49,611 nucleotides of DNA from the NCBI GenBank assembly GCA_030535605.1, contig JAUNRQ010000008.1, forward strand, positions 1 through 49,611, written 5' to 3'. The stretch is from Pseudoxanthomonas suwonensis (GTDB lineage: Bacteria > Pseudomonadota > Gammaproteobacteria > Xanthomonadales > Xanthomonadaceae). The notes beneath the pieces were generated by a model. It was not told the DNA's origin and did no database searches. It saw only the letters and a program-made list of their open reading frames with translations. Both the position numbers and the translations under genes were made by a program. Positions 23,984-35,279 of this stretch are shown in pieces; within the stretch, counting starts at the first letter, position 1; each line of letters starts with the position of its first letter.

Positions 23984-25075
23984 TCAAACGTTGAAGCGGA
24001 AATGCAGGATGTCGCCCTCGGCGACCTTGTACTCCTTGCCTTCCAGCCGGAGGCGCCCGGCATCCCGTGCGCCGGCTTCACCGCGGTACTTGATGAAGTC
24101 ATCGTAGGCGATGGTCTCGGCGCGGATGAAGCCCTTCTCGAAGTCGGTGTGGATCACCGCGGCGGCCTGCGGCGCGGTGGAACCGGCCTTCACCGTCCAC
24201 GCGCGCACTTCCTTGACCCCGGCGGTGAAGTAGGTCTGCAGGCCAAGCAGCGTGTAGGCAGCACGGATGACCCGGTTCAGGCCCGGCTCTTCAAGGCCCA
24301 GGTCGGCAAGGAAGGCGTCGCGGTCGGCGTCGTCCAGCTGCGCCAGTTCTTCCTCGATGGCGGCGGACACCGGCACCACCTCCGCGCCCTCGGCCTCGGC
24401 GCGCGCGCGCACGGCATCCAGGTGCGGGTTGTCGGTGAAGCCGTCCTCCAGCACGTTGGCGATGTACATCACCGGCTTGGCGGTAAGCAGGAACAGGTCG
24501 CGGGTGACCTCGCGCTCGTCCACGTCCAGCCCCAGCCCGCGCACCGGACGGCCATCGGCCAGGCCGTCACGCACCTTGCCCAGCACTTCGACGCGACGCT
24601 TCGCGTCCTTGTCGCCGGTCTTGGCGTTGCGCTCGGCGCGCTGCAGCGCCTTTTCCACCGAATCCAGGTCGGCCAGCGCCAGTTCGGTGTCGATGGTGTC
24701 GATGTCCGACAGCGGATCGATGCGGCCGGCAACGTGGACGATGTCCTGGTGCTCGAAGCAGCGCACCACGTGGGCAATGGCATCGACCTCGCGGATGTGT
24801 GCCAGGAACTTGTTGCCCAGTCCTTCGCCCTTGGCCGCGCCGGCGACCAGCCCGGCGATGTCGACGAACTCGACCGCGGTGGGGATGACCTTCTGCGGCT
24901 TGATGATCTCGGCCAGCGCGTTCAACCGCGGATCCGGCACCGGCACCACGCCGACGTTCGGCTCGATGGTGCAGAACGGGAAATTGGCGGCGGCGATGCC
25001 GGCCTTGGTCAAGGCATTGAACAGGGTCGACTTGCCGACGTTCGGCAGACCGACGATGCCGCATTGGATGCCCAT
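23984..25075 (-). CDS. ychF: Redox-regulated ATPase YchF (OLA1 family)
   Basis: This 363-residue protein has the full YchF/OLA1 signature: [12 protein letters not shown] (G1, residues 6-17), [32 protein letters not shown] and the C-terminal TGS-like domain ([11 protein letters not shown]...[15 protein letters not shown]). It binds ATP in preference to GTP, associates with ribosomes and is linked to stress responses. The length is that of E. coli YchF (363). A GGAG-type ribosome-binding site precedes ATG 25075. It is the last gene of the leftward prs-rplY-pth-ychF block, 82 bases after pth. Confidence 0.97.
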   Translation of the reverse strand: MGIQCGIVGLPNVGKSTLFNALTKAGIAAANFPFCTIEPNVGVVPVPDPRLNALAEIIKPQKVIPTAVEFVDIAGLVAGAAKGEGLGNKFLAHIREVDAIAHVVRCFEHQDIVHVAGRIDPLSDIDTIDTELALADLDSVEKALQRAERNAKTGDKDAKRRVEVLGKVRDGLADGRPVRGLGLDVDEREVTRDLFLLTAKPVMYIANVLEDGFTDNPHLDAVRARAEAEGAEVVPVSAAIEEELAQLDDADRDAFLADLGLEEPGLNRVIRAAYTLLGLQTYFTAGVKEVRAWTVKAGSTAPQAAAVIHTDFEKGFIRAETIAYDDFIKYRGEAGARDAGRLRLEGKEYKVAEGDILHFRFNV

Positions 25076-25157
25076 GGAGCGCTCCGGAAACGATGATGGG
25101 GGATTCGGGATTCGCCAGCGCCGCCCTGGCCGCGGTGGCGAATCCCCAAGCCCCGGC

Positions 25158-25736
25158 TCAGCCCCGGGTGTTCAGCCGCTTCTGCGCTTCGTTGAAATCA
25201 CCGCCGGCAACCAGCGGCAGCACGTCGATGGCCGCGTCCACCGCACGATCGATGAGGACGTCGTCATCGGCGGATGCGCGCCCCAGCACCCACGGCGTCA
25301 CCCGGTCCTTGTGGCCGGGGTGGCCGATGCCGATGCGCAGCCGCCCGTAGGCACCATTGCCCAGCACCCGGTGGATGTCGCGCAAACCGTTCTGCCCGCC
25401 GTGGCCGCCGTCGAACTTCAGCCGGGCGACACCCGGCGCCAGGTCCAATTCGTCGTGGACCACCAGCATCGCGGCCGGATCGATCTTCCAGAACTGCAGC
25501 GCCGCCAGCACCGACTTGCCGGACAGGTTCATGAACGTGGCCGGCTTCAGCAGCCAGACCTGCTCGCCGCCGATGCCGATGCGCGCGACTTCGCCGAACA
25601 GCTTGCCTTCGGCACGGAACCGCTCGCCGGCACGCGTGGCCAGTTCGTCCACGACACGAAACCCGGCGTTGTGCCGGGTCCGTGCGTGCTCGGTACCGGG
25701 ATTGCCCAGTCCGACGATCAGGCGCAGTGCGTGCAT
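25158..25736 (-). CDS. pth: Peptidyl-tRNA hydrolase
   Basis: Pth frees tRNA from peptidyl-tRNA that drops off the ribosome. The 192-residue product starts [21 protein letters not shown] and has the catalytic H22 in TRHNAGF, with N12 nearby and the motif [28 protein letters not shown] and IGIGHPGHK are also conserved. It lies between rplY (57 bases upstream) and ychF, the usual gammaproteobacterial order, and probably shares their transcript. Confidence 0.97.
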   Translation of the reverse strand: MHALRLIVGLGNPGTEHARTRHNAGFRVVDELATRAGERFRAEGKLFGEVARIGIGGEQVWLLKPATFMNLSGKSVLAALQFWKIDPAAMLVVHDELDLAPGVARLKFDGGHGGQNGLRDIHRVLGNGAYGRLRIGIGHPGHKDRVTPWVLGRASADDDVLIDRAVDAAIDVLPLVAGGDFNEAQKRLNTRG

Positions 25737-25793
25737 GGTGACAGTGGCGGCATCGCCACCCCCCCGGGGCGGCGATGCCCGGCCGGGCGCGGA

Positions 25794-26492
25794 TTACGCC
25801 TTGGCTTCGCCTTCGCCATCGGCGTCGCCTTCGGCGGCGTCCGGCGCATCCTGCTTGGTGGCAGGCACGTCCGCTGCGTCGTCGGCGTCGGCGTCCGTCT
25901 CTTCCTCCACTTCCTGCTTGACGTAACGCGCCACGGCAACCGCCGGGTCGTGTTCGTCGTCGATGGCAGTGACCAGTTCCACGCCCTTGGGCAGGCTCAC
26001 GTCGGACAGGTGCAGGGTGTCGCCCACGTCCATCTTCGACAGGTCGACCTCGATGAACTCGGGAAGATCGGCCGGCAGGCAGGTCACTTCCACTTCGTTC
26101 AGTTCATTGGTCAGGGCAACTTCGGCGGACTTGCCGGCCGGCGACTCCTCGCCACCGATGAAGTGCAGCGGCACGCTGACGCGGATCGGCTGGTTGGCGC
26201 TGACGCGCTGGAAGTCCAGGTGCATGATCAGCTGGCGGTACGGGTGGCGCTGCATGTCACGCAGCAGCACCTGCTCGGCCTTGCCGTCGATGTCCAGGGT
26301 CAGGATCGAGGCGTAGAACCACTCGTGCTGGCTGGCGACCCAGACCTTTTCCTGGTCCAGCTGGATGGATTGCGGCTCGGCGCTGCCGCCGTAGACCACG
26401 GCCGGCAGCAGGCCCGCGTGACGCAGGCGGCGGCTCGCACCCTTCCCCTCGTCCTTGCGGATGCTGGCGGACAGCTTGTGTTCGTTGGACAT
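25794..26492 (-). CDS. rplY: Ribosomal protein bL25, long (Ctc/TL5) form
   Basis: This 232-residue protein binds 5S rRNA in the large subunit. The N-terminal ~95 residues are the L25 domain (KGASRRLRHAGLLPAVVYG, HPYRQLIMHLDFQRV), and about 96-190 form the TL5/Ctc beta domain (PLHFIGGEESPAGK, DLSKMDVGDTLHLSD). The last ~40 residues are a very acidic, low-complexity tail (EEETDADADDAADVP). E. coli L25 has only the first domain; the long form is usual in Xanthomonads. It lies between prs (101 bases upstream) and pth. Confidence 0.96.
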   Translation of the reverse strand: MSNEHKLSASIRKDEGKGASRRLRHAGLLPAVVYGGSAEPQSIQLDQEKVWVASQHEWFYASILTLDIDGKAEQVLLRDMQRHPYRQLIMHLDFQRVSANQPIRVSVPLHFIGGEESPAGKSAEVALTNELNEVEVTCLPADLPEFIEVDLSKMDVGDTLHLSDVSLPKGVELVTAIDDEHDPAVAVARYVKQEVEEETDADADDAADVPATKQDAPDAAEGDADGEGEAKA

Positions 26493-26593
26493 GATTGTTG
26501 CTCGCTTTCAGTTGAAGAACCGCATCGCTGCGGCATGGGCGACTCTTCCGCGACCAGAAGAGCCGATGTTCCGGCGATTGCCGGAAAATGGAA

Positions 26594-27553
26594 TCAGTCG
26601 ATGTACAGGCTGCTCACCGATTCGCCGAAGGCGATGCGGCGGATGGTCTCGGCCAGCAGTTCGGCCACCGACAGCTGGCGGATGCGGCCACAGGCACGCG
26701 CCGCCTCGGACAGCGGGATGGTGTCGGTGACCACCAGCTCGTCCAGCGACGACTTGCCGACATTGTCGATGGCCGCACCGGACAGCACCGGGTGCACGCA
26801 GTAGGCGACCACCTTGGCCGCGCCGTTGGCCTTGAGCGCGGCAGCGGCGGCGCACAGGGTGCCGGCGGTGTCGACGATGTCGTCGACCAGCACGCAGGTC
26901 TTGCCGGCCACGTCGCCGATGATGTTCATCACGGTAGCCACGTTGGCACGCGGGCGGCGCTTGTCGATGATCGCCAGGTCCGCGTCGTCGAGGCGCTTGG
27001 CGATGGCGCGGGCACGCACCACGCCGCCGACGTCCGGCGACACCACCACCATGTCCTGGGTGCCGTGCGCGCGCCAGATGTCGGCCAGCAGCAGCGGCGA
27101 GGCATAGACGTTGTCCACCGGCACGTCGAAGAAGCCCTGGATCTGGTCGGCGTGCAGGTCGATGGTCAGCACGCGGTCGGTCTTGACCGTGCCGATCATG
27201 CTGGCCACCACCTTGGCGGTGATCGGCACCCGCGCCGAGCGCGGACGGCGATCCTGGCGGGCATAGCCGTAGTACGGGATGACCGCGGTGACGCGGCCGG
27301 CCGAGGCGCGCTTGAGCGCGTCGATCAGCACCAGCAGCTCGACCAGGTTCTCCGCGCTGGGCGCGGAGGTGGGCTGCATCACGTACACGTCCTGGCCGCG
27401 CACGTTCTCTTCGATCTCCACCTGCACTTCGCCGTCGGAGAAGCGTCCGACCAGCGCCTTGCCCAGGCGGATGCCCAACTCGGACGCCACCGCGCTGGCC
27501 AGCGGGCGGTTCGCATTGCCGGAGAACAGCAGGATGTTGCGTTCGTCTTTCAT
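26594..27553 (-). CDS. prs: Ribose-phosphate pyrophosphokinase
   Basis: Prs makes PRPP from ribose 5-phosphate and ATP, feeding nucleotide, His and Trp synthesis. The 319-residue product shows the catalytic flexible loop [15 protein letters not shown], the [17 protein letters not shown] region and the PRPP-binding loop [14 protein letters not shown] chose ATG 27553 ([15 protein letters not shown]), which gives the normal length of the enzyme; the frame is open upstream. The 92-base leader to tRNA-Gln holds a notable set of inverted repeats. It heads the leftward rplY-pth-ychF block. Confidence 0.97.
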   Translation of the reverse strand: MKDERNILLFSGNANRPLASAVASELGIRLGKALVGRFSDGEVQVEIEENVRGQDVYVMQPTSAPSAENLVELLVLIDALKRASAGRVTAVIPYYGYARQDRRPRSARVPITAKVVASMIGTVKTDRVLTIDLHADQIQGFFDVPVDNVYASPLLLADIWRAHGTQDMVVVSPDVGGVVRARAIAKRLDDADLAIIDKRRPRANVATVMNIIGDVAGKTCVLVDDIVDTAGTLCAAAAALKANGAAKVVAYCVHPVLSGAAIDNVGKSSLDELVVTDTIPLSEAARACGRIRQLSVAELLAETIRRIAFGESVSSLYID

Positions 27554-27584
27554 GAGTGGGGACCAGCAACCCGTGGAAGAAACA

Positions 27585-27639
27585 AGAAACGAGTGAAAAG
27601 CAGGAGCCTGTCGCTCCTCGTTTCTCTCCACTCGTTTCT
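27585..27639 (-). repeat. Nested inverted repeats in the prs leader
   Basis: Between tRNA-Gln and prs, AGAAACGAGTG (27585-27595) pairs with CACTCGTTTCT (27629-27639). Inside lies a second hairpin, AGGAGC (27602-27607) with GCTCCT (27613-27618), loop CTGTC. A direct copy of CTCGTTTCTCT occurs at 27618 and 27632 (approximate starts). Read leftward, the inner hairpin is followed by a short T-run (GCTTTTC). This could be a processing or attenuation structure between the tRNA and prs. Confidence 0.5.
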
Positions 27640-27645
27640 CTTTAT

Positions 27646-27721
27646 TGGCAGGGGCGGAAGGATTCGAACCTACGCATGCCAGGATCAAAACCTGGTGCCT
27701 TAACCACTTGGCGACGCCCCT
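27646..27721 (-). tRNA. tRNA-Gln(TTG)
   Basis: The minus strand folds as a 76-base tRNA with encoded CCA. The acceptor is AGGGGCG/CGCCCCT, the D arm has GCC...GGC-type pairing, the anticodon loop is TTTTGAT with anticodon TTG, and the T loop is TTCGAAT. The T stem GTAGG/CCTTC has one T-T mismatch. It lies between ispE and prs, the standard location in gammaproteobacteria. Confidence 0.95.
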
Positions 27722-27742
27722 GGATCGTTGTGGCCGCCCGCG

Positions 27743-28663
27743 TCACGGATGGCGGACGGCGTGCGCACTGCGCGACGAGCCGGCCGGACCATCCACGGCA
27801 CGGGGGCCGTGTTCCAGTGTTTCCAGCAATGGCGAGCGTTGCACGCCATCGGCAATCCATGCCTTCACGCCGTCGGGCAGCCGCTGCAGTGCGTCTTCGG
27901 CGCGTTGGCGCGTGGCGAATTCGACGAAGCAGCCGCTGCCGCTGCCGGTGAGGCGTGGCCGACCGATGCGCGACAGCGTTGCGAACATGGCCTCGACGGC
28001 TGGTTCGCGGCGCCGCAGCACCGGTTCGAACACGTTCCCCGTGACGGTTCCGGAAACGTAGCCCGGTATTGTCGCGGGATGGCAATCCCGAGTCAAATCA
28101 TCGGCTTGAAACAACGCCGCCGTGGGCACCTGCACACCGGGGTCGGCCAGCACGTAACTGGCCGGCGGCAACGCCAGCGGGGTGAGCTGCTCGCCGATGC
28201 CTTCGGCCCAGGCATTGTGACCATGCACGAAGACCGGCACGTCCGCGCCAAGCCGCAAGCCCAACGCGGCCAGTGCGGAAGGCTCCAGTCCGGTGCCCCA
28301 CAGGCGGTTGAGCGCCACCAGCACCGTCGCCGCATCGGAGGAGCCGCCGCCGAAGCCGCCACCGGCGGGAATGCGCTTGTCGATGGCGATGTCCACGCCC
28401 GACGCGCAGCCGCTGGCCTGCTGCAGCAAACGCGCCGCGCGCACGGCCAGATCGTCGGCCTCGGCGACGCCCGCCACCGAACCACCGATGCGCCGGATGC
28501 AGCCATCATCGCGCACCCGCAGATACACGTCGTCACCCCAGTCCAGCAGGCGGAACACGCTCTGCAGCAGGTGGTAGCCGTCCGCGCGCCGACCGGTGAC
28601 GTGCAGGAACAGGTTCAGCTTTGCCGGGGCCGGCCAGCGCGTCCACGCGCCTTCGGCACTCAT
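27743..28663 (-). CDS. ispE: 4-diphosphocytidyl-2-C-methyl-D-erythritol kinase
   Basis: IspE phosphorylates CDP-ME at the 2-position, a step of the MEP isoprenoid pathway. The 306-residue product begins [20 protein letters not shown] with the conserved [12 protein letters not shown], and contains the GHMP-kinase ATP loop [18 protein letters not shown] plus [11 protein letters not shown] and [13 protein letters not shown]. The start at 28663 overlaps the lolB stop (ATGA). The ~20 C-terminal residues after the family end are Arg/Gly-rich and variable. It lies in the usual lolB-ispE-tRNA-Gln-prs order. Confidence 0.96.
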   Translation of the reverse strand: MSAEGAWTRWPAPAKLNLFLHVTGRRADGYHLLQSVFRLLDWGDDVYLRVRDDGCIRRIGGSVAGVAEADDLAVRAARLLQQASGCASGVDIAIDKRIPAGGGFGGGSSDAATVLVALNRLWGTGLEPSALAALGLRLGADVPVFVHGHNAWAEGIGEQLTPLALPPASYVLADPGVQVPTAALFQADDLTRDCHPATIPGYVSGTVTGNVFEPVLRRREPAVEAMFATLSRIGRPRLTGSGSGCFVEFATRQRAEDALQRLPDGVKAWIADGVQRSPLLETLEHGPRAVDGPAGSSRSAHAVRHP

Positions 28664-29394
28664 GGTGCCGGCGCGCCCCAATGGTCGATCACCAGACGCA
28701 CGCGGTGACCTTGCGCGGGTTGCTCGGCGTTGAGCCGCAGCGGCCGGCCTTGCGCGTCGCGGCCGGTGATGTCGATTCGCCAGCCGGCCTGGTCGAAGCC
28801 GGCCAGCAGGCCCTCGTCGCCGGCCAACGGGAAGCGGTACTGCGACACCGGCACCGTCGGCGCCGCGCGACCGAGCACCCAGTGGCCCAGCAGGCCGACC
28901 GGAATCTCCCAGCCGGTGGCTTCGCGCAGCAGGTCCTGCGCGTCGCCATCGCTGCGCGGTCCACCGGCCATGCCATGCAGGGTGGCCGAGGTCGGCGAGG
29001 CCTCCAGCCGCCAGCTCTGGCGCGTCACCGGGGCGCTGAGCACCACCACGTCCTGCGACGGCGCGTGCTCCCACTCGATCCGCGCGTTGCCGCCCTGTCC
29101 GCGCCCGCTGAGCGCCGCGCGCCCCTGGAACTGCCACGACGCACCAGCGTCGGCCGGCAGCGCCCCGTGTGCGGCGATGCGCGCCACGCAGGCGGCATCG
29201 GTACTGCCGACGTCGCAGGCCAGTATCCGGCCATCGCCGCGCGTCGAAGGCACGGTGACGCAGCCGGCCAGCAAGGCCACCATCGCGAACGCGGTCGTCA
29301 GCGTGCGGGCGCGGCCACGATGGACCGCCAGCGACGCGCGGATCGCGGTCCAGGCACGCAGTGCATCGCGCCAGCCGAAGACAGGCGTCGTCAT
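28660..29394 (-). CDS. lolB: Outer-membrane lipoprotein receptor LolB
   Basis: LolB receives lipoproteins from LolA and inserts them in the outer membrane. The 244-residue product has a lipobox LLAGC with Cys45, preceded by an unusually long basic n-region; the start at 29394 was kept because it overlaps the stop of the TPR gene by 4 bases. A later Met (AMVALLAGC) is possible but would leave almost no n-region. The body shows the LolB pattern ([43 protein letters not shown]). It overlaps ispE on the other side. The order TPR-lolB-ispE is typical. Confidence 0.92.
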   Translation of the reverse strand: MTTPVFGWRDALRAWTAIRASLAVHRGRARTLTTAFAMVALLAGCVTVPSTRGDGRILACDVGSTDAACVARIAAHGALPADAGASWQFQGRAALSGRGQGGNARIEWEHAPSQDVVVLSAPVTRQSWRLEASPTSATLHGMAGGPRSDGDAQDLLREATGWEIPVGLLGHWVLGRAAPTVPVSQYRFPLAGDEGLLAGFDQAGWRIDITGRDAQGRPLRLNAEQPAQGHRVRLVIDHWGAPAP

Positions 29395-31070
29395 GCGCCG
29401 GTCGCCTCCAAGGCACGCTTCAGGGAGCGGTGTTCGGGATCGATGCCCCGAGCCGTGTCGAACCATTTGCGTGCTTCCTCGTGCCGGCCGAGTGCCCACA
29501 GCACCTCGGCGACATGGGCGGCGACTTCGGCATCCTCCATCAGCGCGAAGGCGCGACGCAGTTCCACCAGCGCCTCCTCGTGCCGACCAAGGCGATACAG
29601 CACCCAGCCGTAGCTGTCGATGATCGCAGGGTTGTCCGGCTCGGCCACGCGCGCGCGATCGATCAGCTCCAGCGCTTCGCGGTAGCGGTTGGTGCGGTCG
29701 GCAAGCGTGTAGCCCAGCGCGTTGAGCGCGGCGACGTTGTCCGGCTCGATCACCAGGATGCGACGCAGATCGGCCTCGGCGCGCGGGATGTCGTCGCGAC
29801 GCTCCCAACTCAGGGCACGGGAATACAGCAGGGCGATGTCGTCGGGGAACGCGCCCAAGCCGCGGGCGAAGGCGTCCATCTCCGCGGCTTCGGCCGGGCC
29901 CTTGCGCGCGTGCAATTCGGCTTCCATCAGGTAGGCGTCGCGGCGGGTGTCGTCCTCGGCGGAGGCATCGGCCTGCAGCTGGTGCAGATCGGCGACCGCC
30001 TCGGCGGCGCGGTCCAGTTCGTGCAGCGTCACCGCGGCGCGCATCCTCGCCTGGTCACGCAGCGGCCCACCGGGCACGCCGCGGTACCACGCAAGGGCGT
30101 CGTCGTGGCGTTTCAGCGATTCGGCCAGCATGCCCAGCAACATGCGCCGGCCCGGGTCCGGCTCGCTGGCACCGCGGCGAACCTCCTCGTACAGCGCCGC
30201 CAAGCGCTCGTTGTCCTCGGCACGCACCAGCAGCGAGGCGCGCAGCCGGTACAGCTGCTCGTCCTGTTCGCCCTTCGCCAGTTGCGCCTCGGCTTCACGC
30301 AGCTCGCCGAGGGCGTCGTACTCCTGCGCCAGCAAAAGCCGAAGCGCCGGCGAGTCGGTGGCCGTCTCGTGCAGGCTGCGCAGCACCTCGCGTGCGCCGT
30401 CCCTGTCGCCGGCGCTGCGCAACTGGCTGGCGCGCAGCAGCGCCACGCGCGGCTCGCCGGGAAAGCGTTTCAGCACCTCGGCCACGATCCGCTCCTGCAG
30501 CGCGCCATCGTCCAGCCGCTGGGCGAGCCCGCCGAACGCCAGCCATGCCTGCAGCTGCGCGGGAATCTCGCCGGCACGTACGAGCTGCGTCAGCAGCCGC
30601 GCGCTCTGGTCCGGGCTGCGGCTGCCCGTGGCCAACACACCAAGGGCATGACGCCAACCTTCGCCCTGCTCGTCGCGCATCAGGGCGACCAGTTCGCGGC
30701 GCGCCTGCCGCATCCGATCCTGACGCAGCGCCAGAGTGGCGCTGGCGGCGCGCAACTGCGGCGATGGTTCGGCACGCTCGCGCCACAACCGCAGCCCCTG
30801 CGCGGCGATGGCATTGTCGCCGGCGAGCAGGGCGATGCGGGTGGTGAGCTCGGCCAAGGCCGCGTCGCCTTCCTCGGCGCGAGCCGCCTGCAGGTACCAG
30901 CGGGCGGCATCTTCCAGCTTGCCGGCCTGCAGCGCGAACTCACCGGCCATGGCATGTCCCAGCGGGTCGTCCGGGAGCCGGTCGGCAGCCGGCGACGCGC
31001 CGCATGCCAGCAACAGGGCGATCAGCGCGGCATGGACCGGGAAGCGAGGCAGGCGCGGCGGGACAGGCAT
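29391..31070 (-). CDS. TPR-repeat lipoprotein
   Basis: This 559-residue protein has a lipoprotein signal ending LLLAC with Cys23, then a long run of helix-turn-helix TPRs: [21 protein letters not shown] near the start (as [19 protein letters not shown]) and [57 protein letters not shown] at the end. Proteins of this type in the same position, upstream of lolB, are widespread, and function is not established; a scaffold role at the outer membrane is plausible. I chose ATG 31070 because the signal begins there; the frame continues to 31136. It is divergent from hemA with a 71-base gap. Confidence 0.88.
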   Translation of the reverse strand: MPVPPRLPRFPVHAALIALLLACGASPAADRLPDDPLGHAMAGEFALQAGKLEDAARWYLQAARAEEGDAALAELTTRIALLAGDNAIAAQGLRLWRERAEPSPQLRAASATLALRQDRMRQARRELVALMRDEQGEGWRHALGVLATGSRSPDQSARLLTQLVRAGEIPAQLQAWLAFGGLAQRLDDGALQERIVAEVLKRFPGEPRVALLRASQLRSAGDRDGAREVLRSLHETATDSPALRLLLAQEYDALGELREAEAQLAKGEQDEQLYRLRASLLVRAEDNERLAALYEEVRRGASEPDPGRRMLLGMLAESLKRHDDALAWYRGVPGGPLRDQARMRAAVTLHELDRAAEAVADLHQLQADASAEDDTRRDAYLMEAELHARKGPAEAAEMDAFARGLGAFPDDIALLYSRALSWERRDDIPRAEADLRRILVIEPDNVAALNALGYTLADRTNRYREALELIDRARVAEPDNPAIIDSYGWVLYRLGRHEEALVELRRAFALMEDAEVAAHVAEVLWALGRHEEARKWFDTARGIDPEHRSLKRALEATGA

Positions 31071-31141
31071 CGGCGGCTGTGGGCAGTAAAATGGCCAGTT
31101 GACGCGCCAGCTTAGCGCAACCACCTGAACCGACACGCCCC

Positions 31142-32425
31142 TTGAGTCGCCTCACCGCCCTTGGCATCAACCACCAGACCGCGCCGGTCGAACTGCGCGA
31201 GCGGGTGGCCTTCGCCGACAGCAGCGTGGAGCAGGCGCTGGGCCAGATGCGTGCGCTGCCAGACGTGGATGAAGTGGCGCTGCTGTCCACCTGCAACCGC
31301 ACCGAGGTGTATGCGCTGTGCGGCGACGACGGTGCCGCCCTCGCCGCGTGGCTGGCCGAGCATGCACGTGCCGCTGCGCCCGACGCATCCGGGCAAGGCG
31401 AGCTGGACGGCTATCTGTACCGCCATCATGGCCAGGAGGCGGTCCGGCACCTGTTCCGGGTGGCCGCGGGGCTGGATTCGCTGGTGCTTGGCGAGCCGCA
31501 GATCCTCGGCCAGGTGAAGCAGGCGTGGGCGACCGCGCGCGAAGCGGGCAGTCTGGGCAACCAGCTGGACCGGTTGTTCCAGCAGACTTTCGCCACCGCC
31601 AAGCGTGCCCGCACCGACACCCGCATCGGCGCCAACCCGGTTTCGGTCGCGTCGGCGGCGGTGCGGCTTGCCGAAACCAGCTTCGCCCGCATCGCCGATT
31701 CCACCGTGCTGCTCATCGGCGCTGGCGAAACCATCGAGCTGGCCGCACGCCACCTCGCGCAGGCCAAGGCCAAGCGGCTGCTGGTGGCCAACCGCACGTT
31801 GCTGCATGCACAGGAGCTGGCAGGCCGCCACGGTGGCGTGGCGCTGCCGCTGGAGGCGCTGGACCACCATCTTGCGGAAGCGGACATCGTGCTTTCGGCC
31901 ACCGCCAGTCGCACCCCGGTGCTGCTGCGCAGCCAGCTGGAGGCCGCGCGCCAACGCCGCAGGCACCGGCCGATGCTGCTGCTGGATCTGGCGGTGCCGC
32001 GTGACATCGAGGCCAGCGCCGGCGAACTGGACGACATCTATCTGTATACCGTCGACGACCTGCAGCGCGCGGTCGAGGACAACCGGCGCAGCCGCCGCGA
32101 GGCCGCGGAGGCGGCGGAGGCGATCATCGACGTGCAGGCCGCACGCTTCGCCGAGCAACTGACGGCGGCCGGCCGCAGCGCGCCGCTGCTGCAACTGCGC
32201 GCCTACGGTCGCGACGCACGCGACCAGGCCCTGGCGCGCGCGCGCCAGCAACTGGCGGCCGGATCGACGCCGGAAGAAGTGATGCAACTGCTGGCCCACA
32301 CCCTGACCAACCGCCTGTTGCACGCACCCACGGTCGCCGTGCGCGAAGCCGCGCATACGGGCGATGCCGAATTGCTGCGCGCGGCCGAACGACTGTTCCC
32401 CGGCCCCGTCGAGCGCGACTCCTGA
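31142..32425 (+). CDS. hemA: Glutamyl-tRNA reductase
   Basis: HemA reduces glutamyl-tRNA(Glu) to glutamate-1-semialdehyde, the committed step of heme and tetrapyrrole synthesis. The 427-residue product has the catalytic Cys51 in [10 protein letters not shown], the [14 protein letters not shown] motif and the NADPH-binding [14 protein letters not shown]. The start is TTG at 31142, which gives [20 protein letters not shown] exactly at the family's N-terminus; no suitable ATG lies there, and no clear ribosome-binding site is seen. TAAAAT at 31087-31092 may be the -10 box. prfA follows after 47 bases, a classical pair. Confidence 0.96.
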   Translation: MSRLTALGINHQTAPVELRERVAFADSSVEQALGQMRALPDVDEVALLSTCNRTEVYALCGDDGAALAAWLAEHARAAAPDASGQGELDGYLYRHHGQEAVRHLFRVAAGLDSLVLGEPQILGQVKQAWATAREAGSLGNQLDRLFQQTFATAKRARTDTRIGANPVSVASAAVRLAETSFARIADSTVLLIGAGETIELAARHLAQAKAKRLLVANRTLLHAQELAGRHGGVALPLEALDHHLAEADIVLSATASRTPVLLRSQLEAARQRRRHRPMLLLDLAVPRDIEASAGELDDIYLYTVDDLQRAVEDNRRSRREAAEAAEAIIDVQAARFAEQLTAAGRSAPLLQLRAYGRDARDQALARARQQLAAGSTPEEVMQLLAHTLTNRLLHAPTVAVREAAHTGDAELLRAAERLFPGPVERDS

Positions 32426-32472
32426 GCCAACACACCGCCGCCGGCTCCTTCCTTCATTGGCACCGCTGACCC

Positions 32473-33555
32473 ATGCACCCCACCCTGCGCCACAAACTCG
32501 AAGCCCTGGCCGAGCGCCACGACGAGCTGACCCACCTGCTCGCCGACGCCGGGGTGATCGCCGACGGCGAGCGCTTCCGCGCGCTGTCGCGCGAGTTTTC
32601 CCGGCTGGAGCCCTTGGCGGCCGCGCTCACCGCCGAACGCCAGGCCCGGGCGGACCTGGCCAGCGCCGAGGCGATGCGCGAGGACCCGGAACTGTCCGTG
32701 CTGGCGGCGGAGGAAATCGAAGTGGCACAGGCCCGGCTGTCGGCGCTGGAAGCCGAGTTGATGGGGCACCTGGTGCCGCGTGATGCGCGTGACGATGGCG
32801 GGCTGTACCTGGAAGTACGCGCCGGCGCCGGCGGTGACGAAGCCGCGATCTTCGCAGGCGACCTGCTGCGCATGTACAGCCGCTATGCGGAACGCCAGGG
32901 CTGGAAGGTGGAGGTGGAGTCGGCCAACCCCGGCGAGCATGGCGGCTTCCGCGAAGTCATCGCCCGCATCGATGGTGACGGCGCCTACTCTCGCTTGAAA
33001 TTCGAATCCGGCACCCACCGCGTGCAGCGCGTGCCGGAAACCGAATCCCAGGGCCGCATCCACACCTCGGCGGCGACGGTGGCGATCATCGCCGAACAGA
33101 CCGGCGACATCGACATCGCCATCAACCCGGCCGATCTCAAGGTCGACACCTTCCGCAGCTCCGGGGCCGGTGGCCAGCACGTCAACAAGACCGAATCGGC
33201 GATCCGCATCACCCACCTGCCCAGCGGGGTCGTGGTCGAGAGCCAGACCGAGCGCAGCCAGCATGCCAACCGGGACAAGGCCATGAAGCGGCTGCAGGCC
33301 ACGTTGGTGGAAGCGGAAATCGAACGCCGCGACGCCGCCCAGGCCGCCGATCGCAAGCTGCAGGTCGGCAGCGGCGACCGCAGCCAGCGGATCCGCACCT
33401 ACAACTACCCGCAAGGGCGGATCACCGACCACCGCGTCGACGGCCTGACCCTGTACGACCTGCCCAACGTCATGGAAGGCGGCCTGGACGCCCTCATCGA
33501 ACGCCTGCAGAGCGAACATCAGGCCGATGAACTGGCGCGGCTGGCCGGCACATGA
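32473..33555 (+). CDS. prfA: Peptide chain release factor 1
   Basis: RF1 reads UAA and UAG and triggers peptide release. The 360-residue product has the codon-reading tripeptide PET (P-x-T) in [15 protein letters not shown] and the catalytic GGQ in [18 protein letters not shown]. Length equals E. coli RF1. Most gammaproteobacteria place prmC, whose product methylates this GGQ, right after prfA. Here the next gene is an OGT-like glycosyltransferase whose start overlaps the prfA stop (ATGA), so prmC must lie elsewhere. Confidence 0.97.
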   Translation: MHPTLRHKLEALAERHDELTHLLADAGVIADGERFRALSREFSRLEPLAAALTAERQARADLASAEAMREDPELSVLAAEEIEVAQARLSALEAELMGHLVPRDARDDGGLYLEVRAGAGGDEAAIFAGDLLRMYSRYAERQGWKVEVESANPGEHGGFREVIARIDGDGAYSRLKFESGTHRVQRVPETESQGRIHTSAATVAIIAEQTGDIDIAINPADLKVDTFRSSGAGGQHVNKTESAIRITHLPSGVVVESQTERSQHANRDKAMKRLQATLVEAEIERRDAAQAADRKLQVGSGDRSQRIRTYNYPQGRITDHRVDGLTLYDLPNVMEGGLDALIERLQSEHQADELARLAGT

Positions 33556-35270
33556 ACCGGATCGACCCGCGTATCCAGGCACGTCAGGCCGTGAACGCAC
33601 GGCCACGTGACGCGATCGCCTGGGTCGTGCTTGCCGAGGCCGAACTCGACGCCGGCGACATCCGGGCCGGTGAGGCGGCATGCCGGCAGGCACTGTTGCT
33701 GGCACCCGGACACCCCGAGGCCCTGGCACGCCTGGGGCGCGCGCAGTCGATGCGTGGTGCCCGGATCGAAGCCGTTGACAGCCTGCGCAGCGCACACCGC
33801 GCAGCGCCGACGCACCCCGGCATTGCCGTGTGGCTGGGCCATGCCCTGGAGGACGTCGGCGAAGCGGAGGCCGCCAGCGAGGCCTACGCACTGGCCCATC
33901 GGCTGCTGCCCGGAGAAGCTCAGCTTGCCGCGTACCTGCTTGCGTGGCGCAGGAAACTGTGTGACTGGCGCGATCTGGACGCACTGTCCCGGCAGGTCCG
34001 GGCCGCAGTACGCACCGGCTCGGCGATGGTGGAACCGTTCGCGTTCCTGAGCGAGGACGTCGGGGCCGACGAACAGCACCAGTGTGCGCGACAGCGCGCC
34101 ACCGCCATCGCCAACAGGACGCGCCCGCTACCGGTGACCGCACGTGGCGCGGAAAGTGCGTCCAGCGAGCTGCAAGTCGGCCTGATGTCGAACGGGTTCG
34201 GCGCGCACCCGACGGGCCTGCTGGTGGTCGCCATGCTCGAGGAACTGGCCCGGCTTGGCAACATCCGGATCCATCTTTTTTCCCTTGCCCGTGACGACGG
34301 CAGCGACATCCGCAAGCGTCTGGCGGCCGTCGCCACGCTGCATGACGTGCACGCCCTGCCTCACCACGCCCTCGCCGAATTCATCCGTGCCCGCAACGTG
34401 GACGTGCTGTTCGACTTGCGCGGCTGGGGCGGCGGCGGGCGGCCCGAAGTGCTGGCGATGCGTCCGGCGCCCGTCCAGGTCAATTGGCTGGCCTACCCGG
34501 GAACCTCGGGCGCACCGTGGATCGACTGGATCCTGGCGGACGGATTCGTGCTGCCTGCATCGATGGAGCCTCACTTCAGCGAACGCGTGCTGCGGCTGCC
34601 GCGCTCCTTCCAGCCGTCGGACAATCGCCGTGCGGTTGCCGGCCCGCCCCCGAAGTCGATGCTCGGTCTTCCCGAGACAGGCGTGGTCTACTGCTGCTTC
34701 AACAACAGCTACAAGCTGAACCCCCGCAGCATGTCACGGGCTTTCCAGGTATTGAGCCGCGTGCCGGGCAGCGTGCTGTGGCTGCTGTCCGGACCCGGCG
34801 ATGCCGACACGCGTCTTCGCCAGGCGGCAGCGCGCGCGTCCGTGGAACCGGATCGGCTCGTGTTCATGCAGAAGCAGCCACACGCCGAGTACATCGCCCG
34901 ACTCTCGGCAGCCGACCTGTTCCTGGACACCCATCCCTACAACGCCCATACCACTGCCTCCGACGCGTTGTGGGCGGGCTGTCCGGTGCTGACAACGCCC
35001 GGGGAAACCTTTGCCGCCCGCGTCGCGGGAAGCCTCAACCACCACCTCGGGATGGAGCACATGAACGTCGCCGACGACGCGGCGTTCATCGAGCGCGCGG
35101 TTGCGTTGGGCAACGACCCGTCGATGCTGGCCGCGCTCAAGGCCGAGCTGGCGCTGCGCCGGCAAGAAAGCGGGCTGTTCGACATGACCGCGTTCGCCCG
35201 GGACTTTGCGCTGGCATGCCGGACGATGGCCCGTCCCGAGCAGGCATCGGCCGACCCGCGCATCGGTTAG
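33552..35270 (+). CDS. TPR/O-GlcNAc-transferase-like (GT41) glycosyltransferase
   Basis: This 572-residue protein has about three N-terminal TPRs (residues 5-125) and a GT41/SPINDLY catalytic region. Key matches to eukaryotic OGT and to Xanthomonas XcOGT are [12 protein letters not shown] (active-site His), [33 protein letters not shown] with the UDP-binding Lys, and [16 protein letters not shown]. Such proteins transfer GlcNAc or another sugar to Ser/Thr of proteins; the bacterial substrates are mostly unknown. There is no signal peptide, so it is cytoplasmic. Start ATG overlaps the prfA stop, giving coupled translation; moaB follows after 9 bases. Confidence 0.9.
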   Translation: MNRIDPRIQARQAVNARPRDAIAWVVLAEAELDAGDIRAGEAACRQALLLAPGHPEALARLGRAQSMRGARIEAVDSLRSAHRAAPTHPGIAVWLGHALEDVGEAEAASEAYALAHRLLPGEAQLAAYLLAWRRKLCDWRDLDALSRQVRAAVRTGSAMVEPFAFLSEDVGADEQHQCARQRATAIANRTRPLPVTARGAESASSELQVGLMSNGFGAHPTGLLVVAMLEELARLGNIRIHLFSLARDDGSDIRKRLAAVATLHDVHALPHHALAEFIRARNVDVLFDLRGWGGGGRPEVLAMRPAPVQVNWLAYPGTSGAPWIDWILADGFVLPASMEPHFSERVLRLPRSFQPSDNRRAVAGPPPKSMLGLPETGVVYCCFNNSYKLNPRSMSRAFQVLSRVPGSVLWLLSGPGDADTRLRQAAARASVEPDRLVFMQKQPHAEYIARLSAADLFLDTHPYNAHTTASDALWAGCPVLTTPGETFAARVAGSLNHHLGMEHMNVADDAAFIERAVALGNDPSMLAALKAELALRRQESGLFDMTAFARDFALACRTMARPEQASADPRIG

Positions 35271-35279
35271 GCTGACGGC

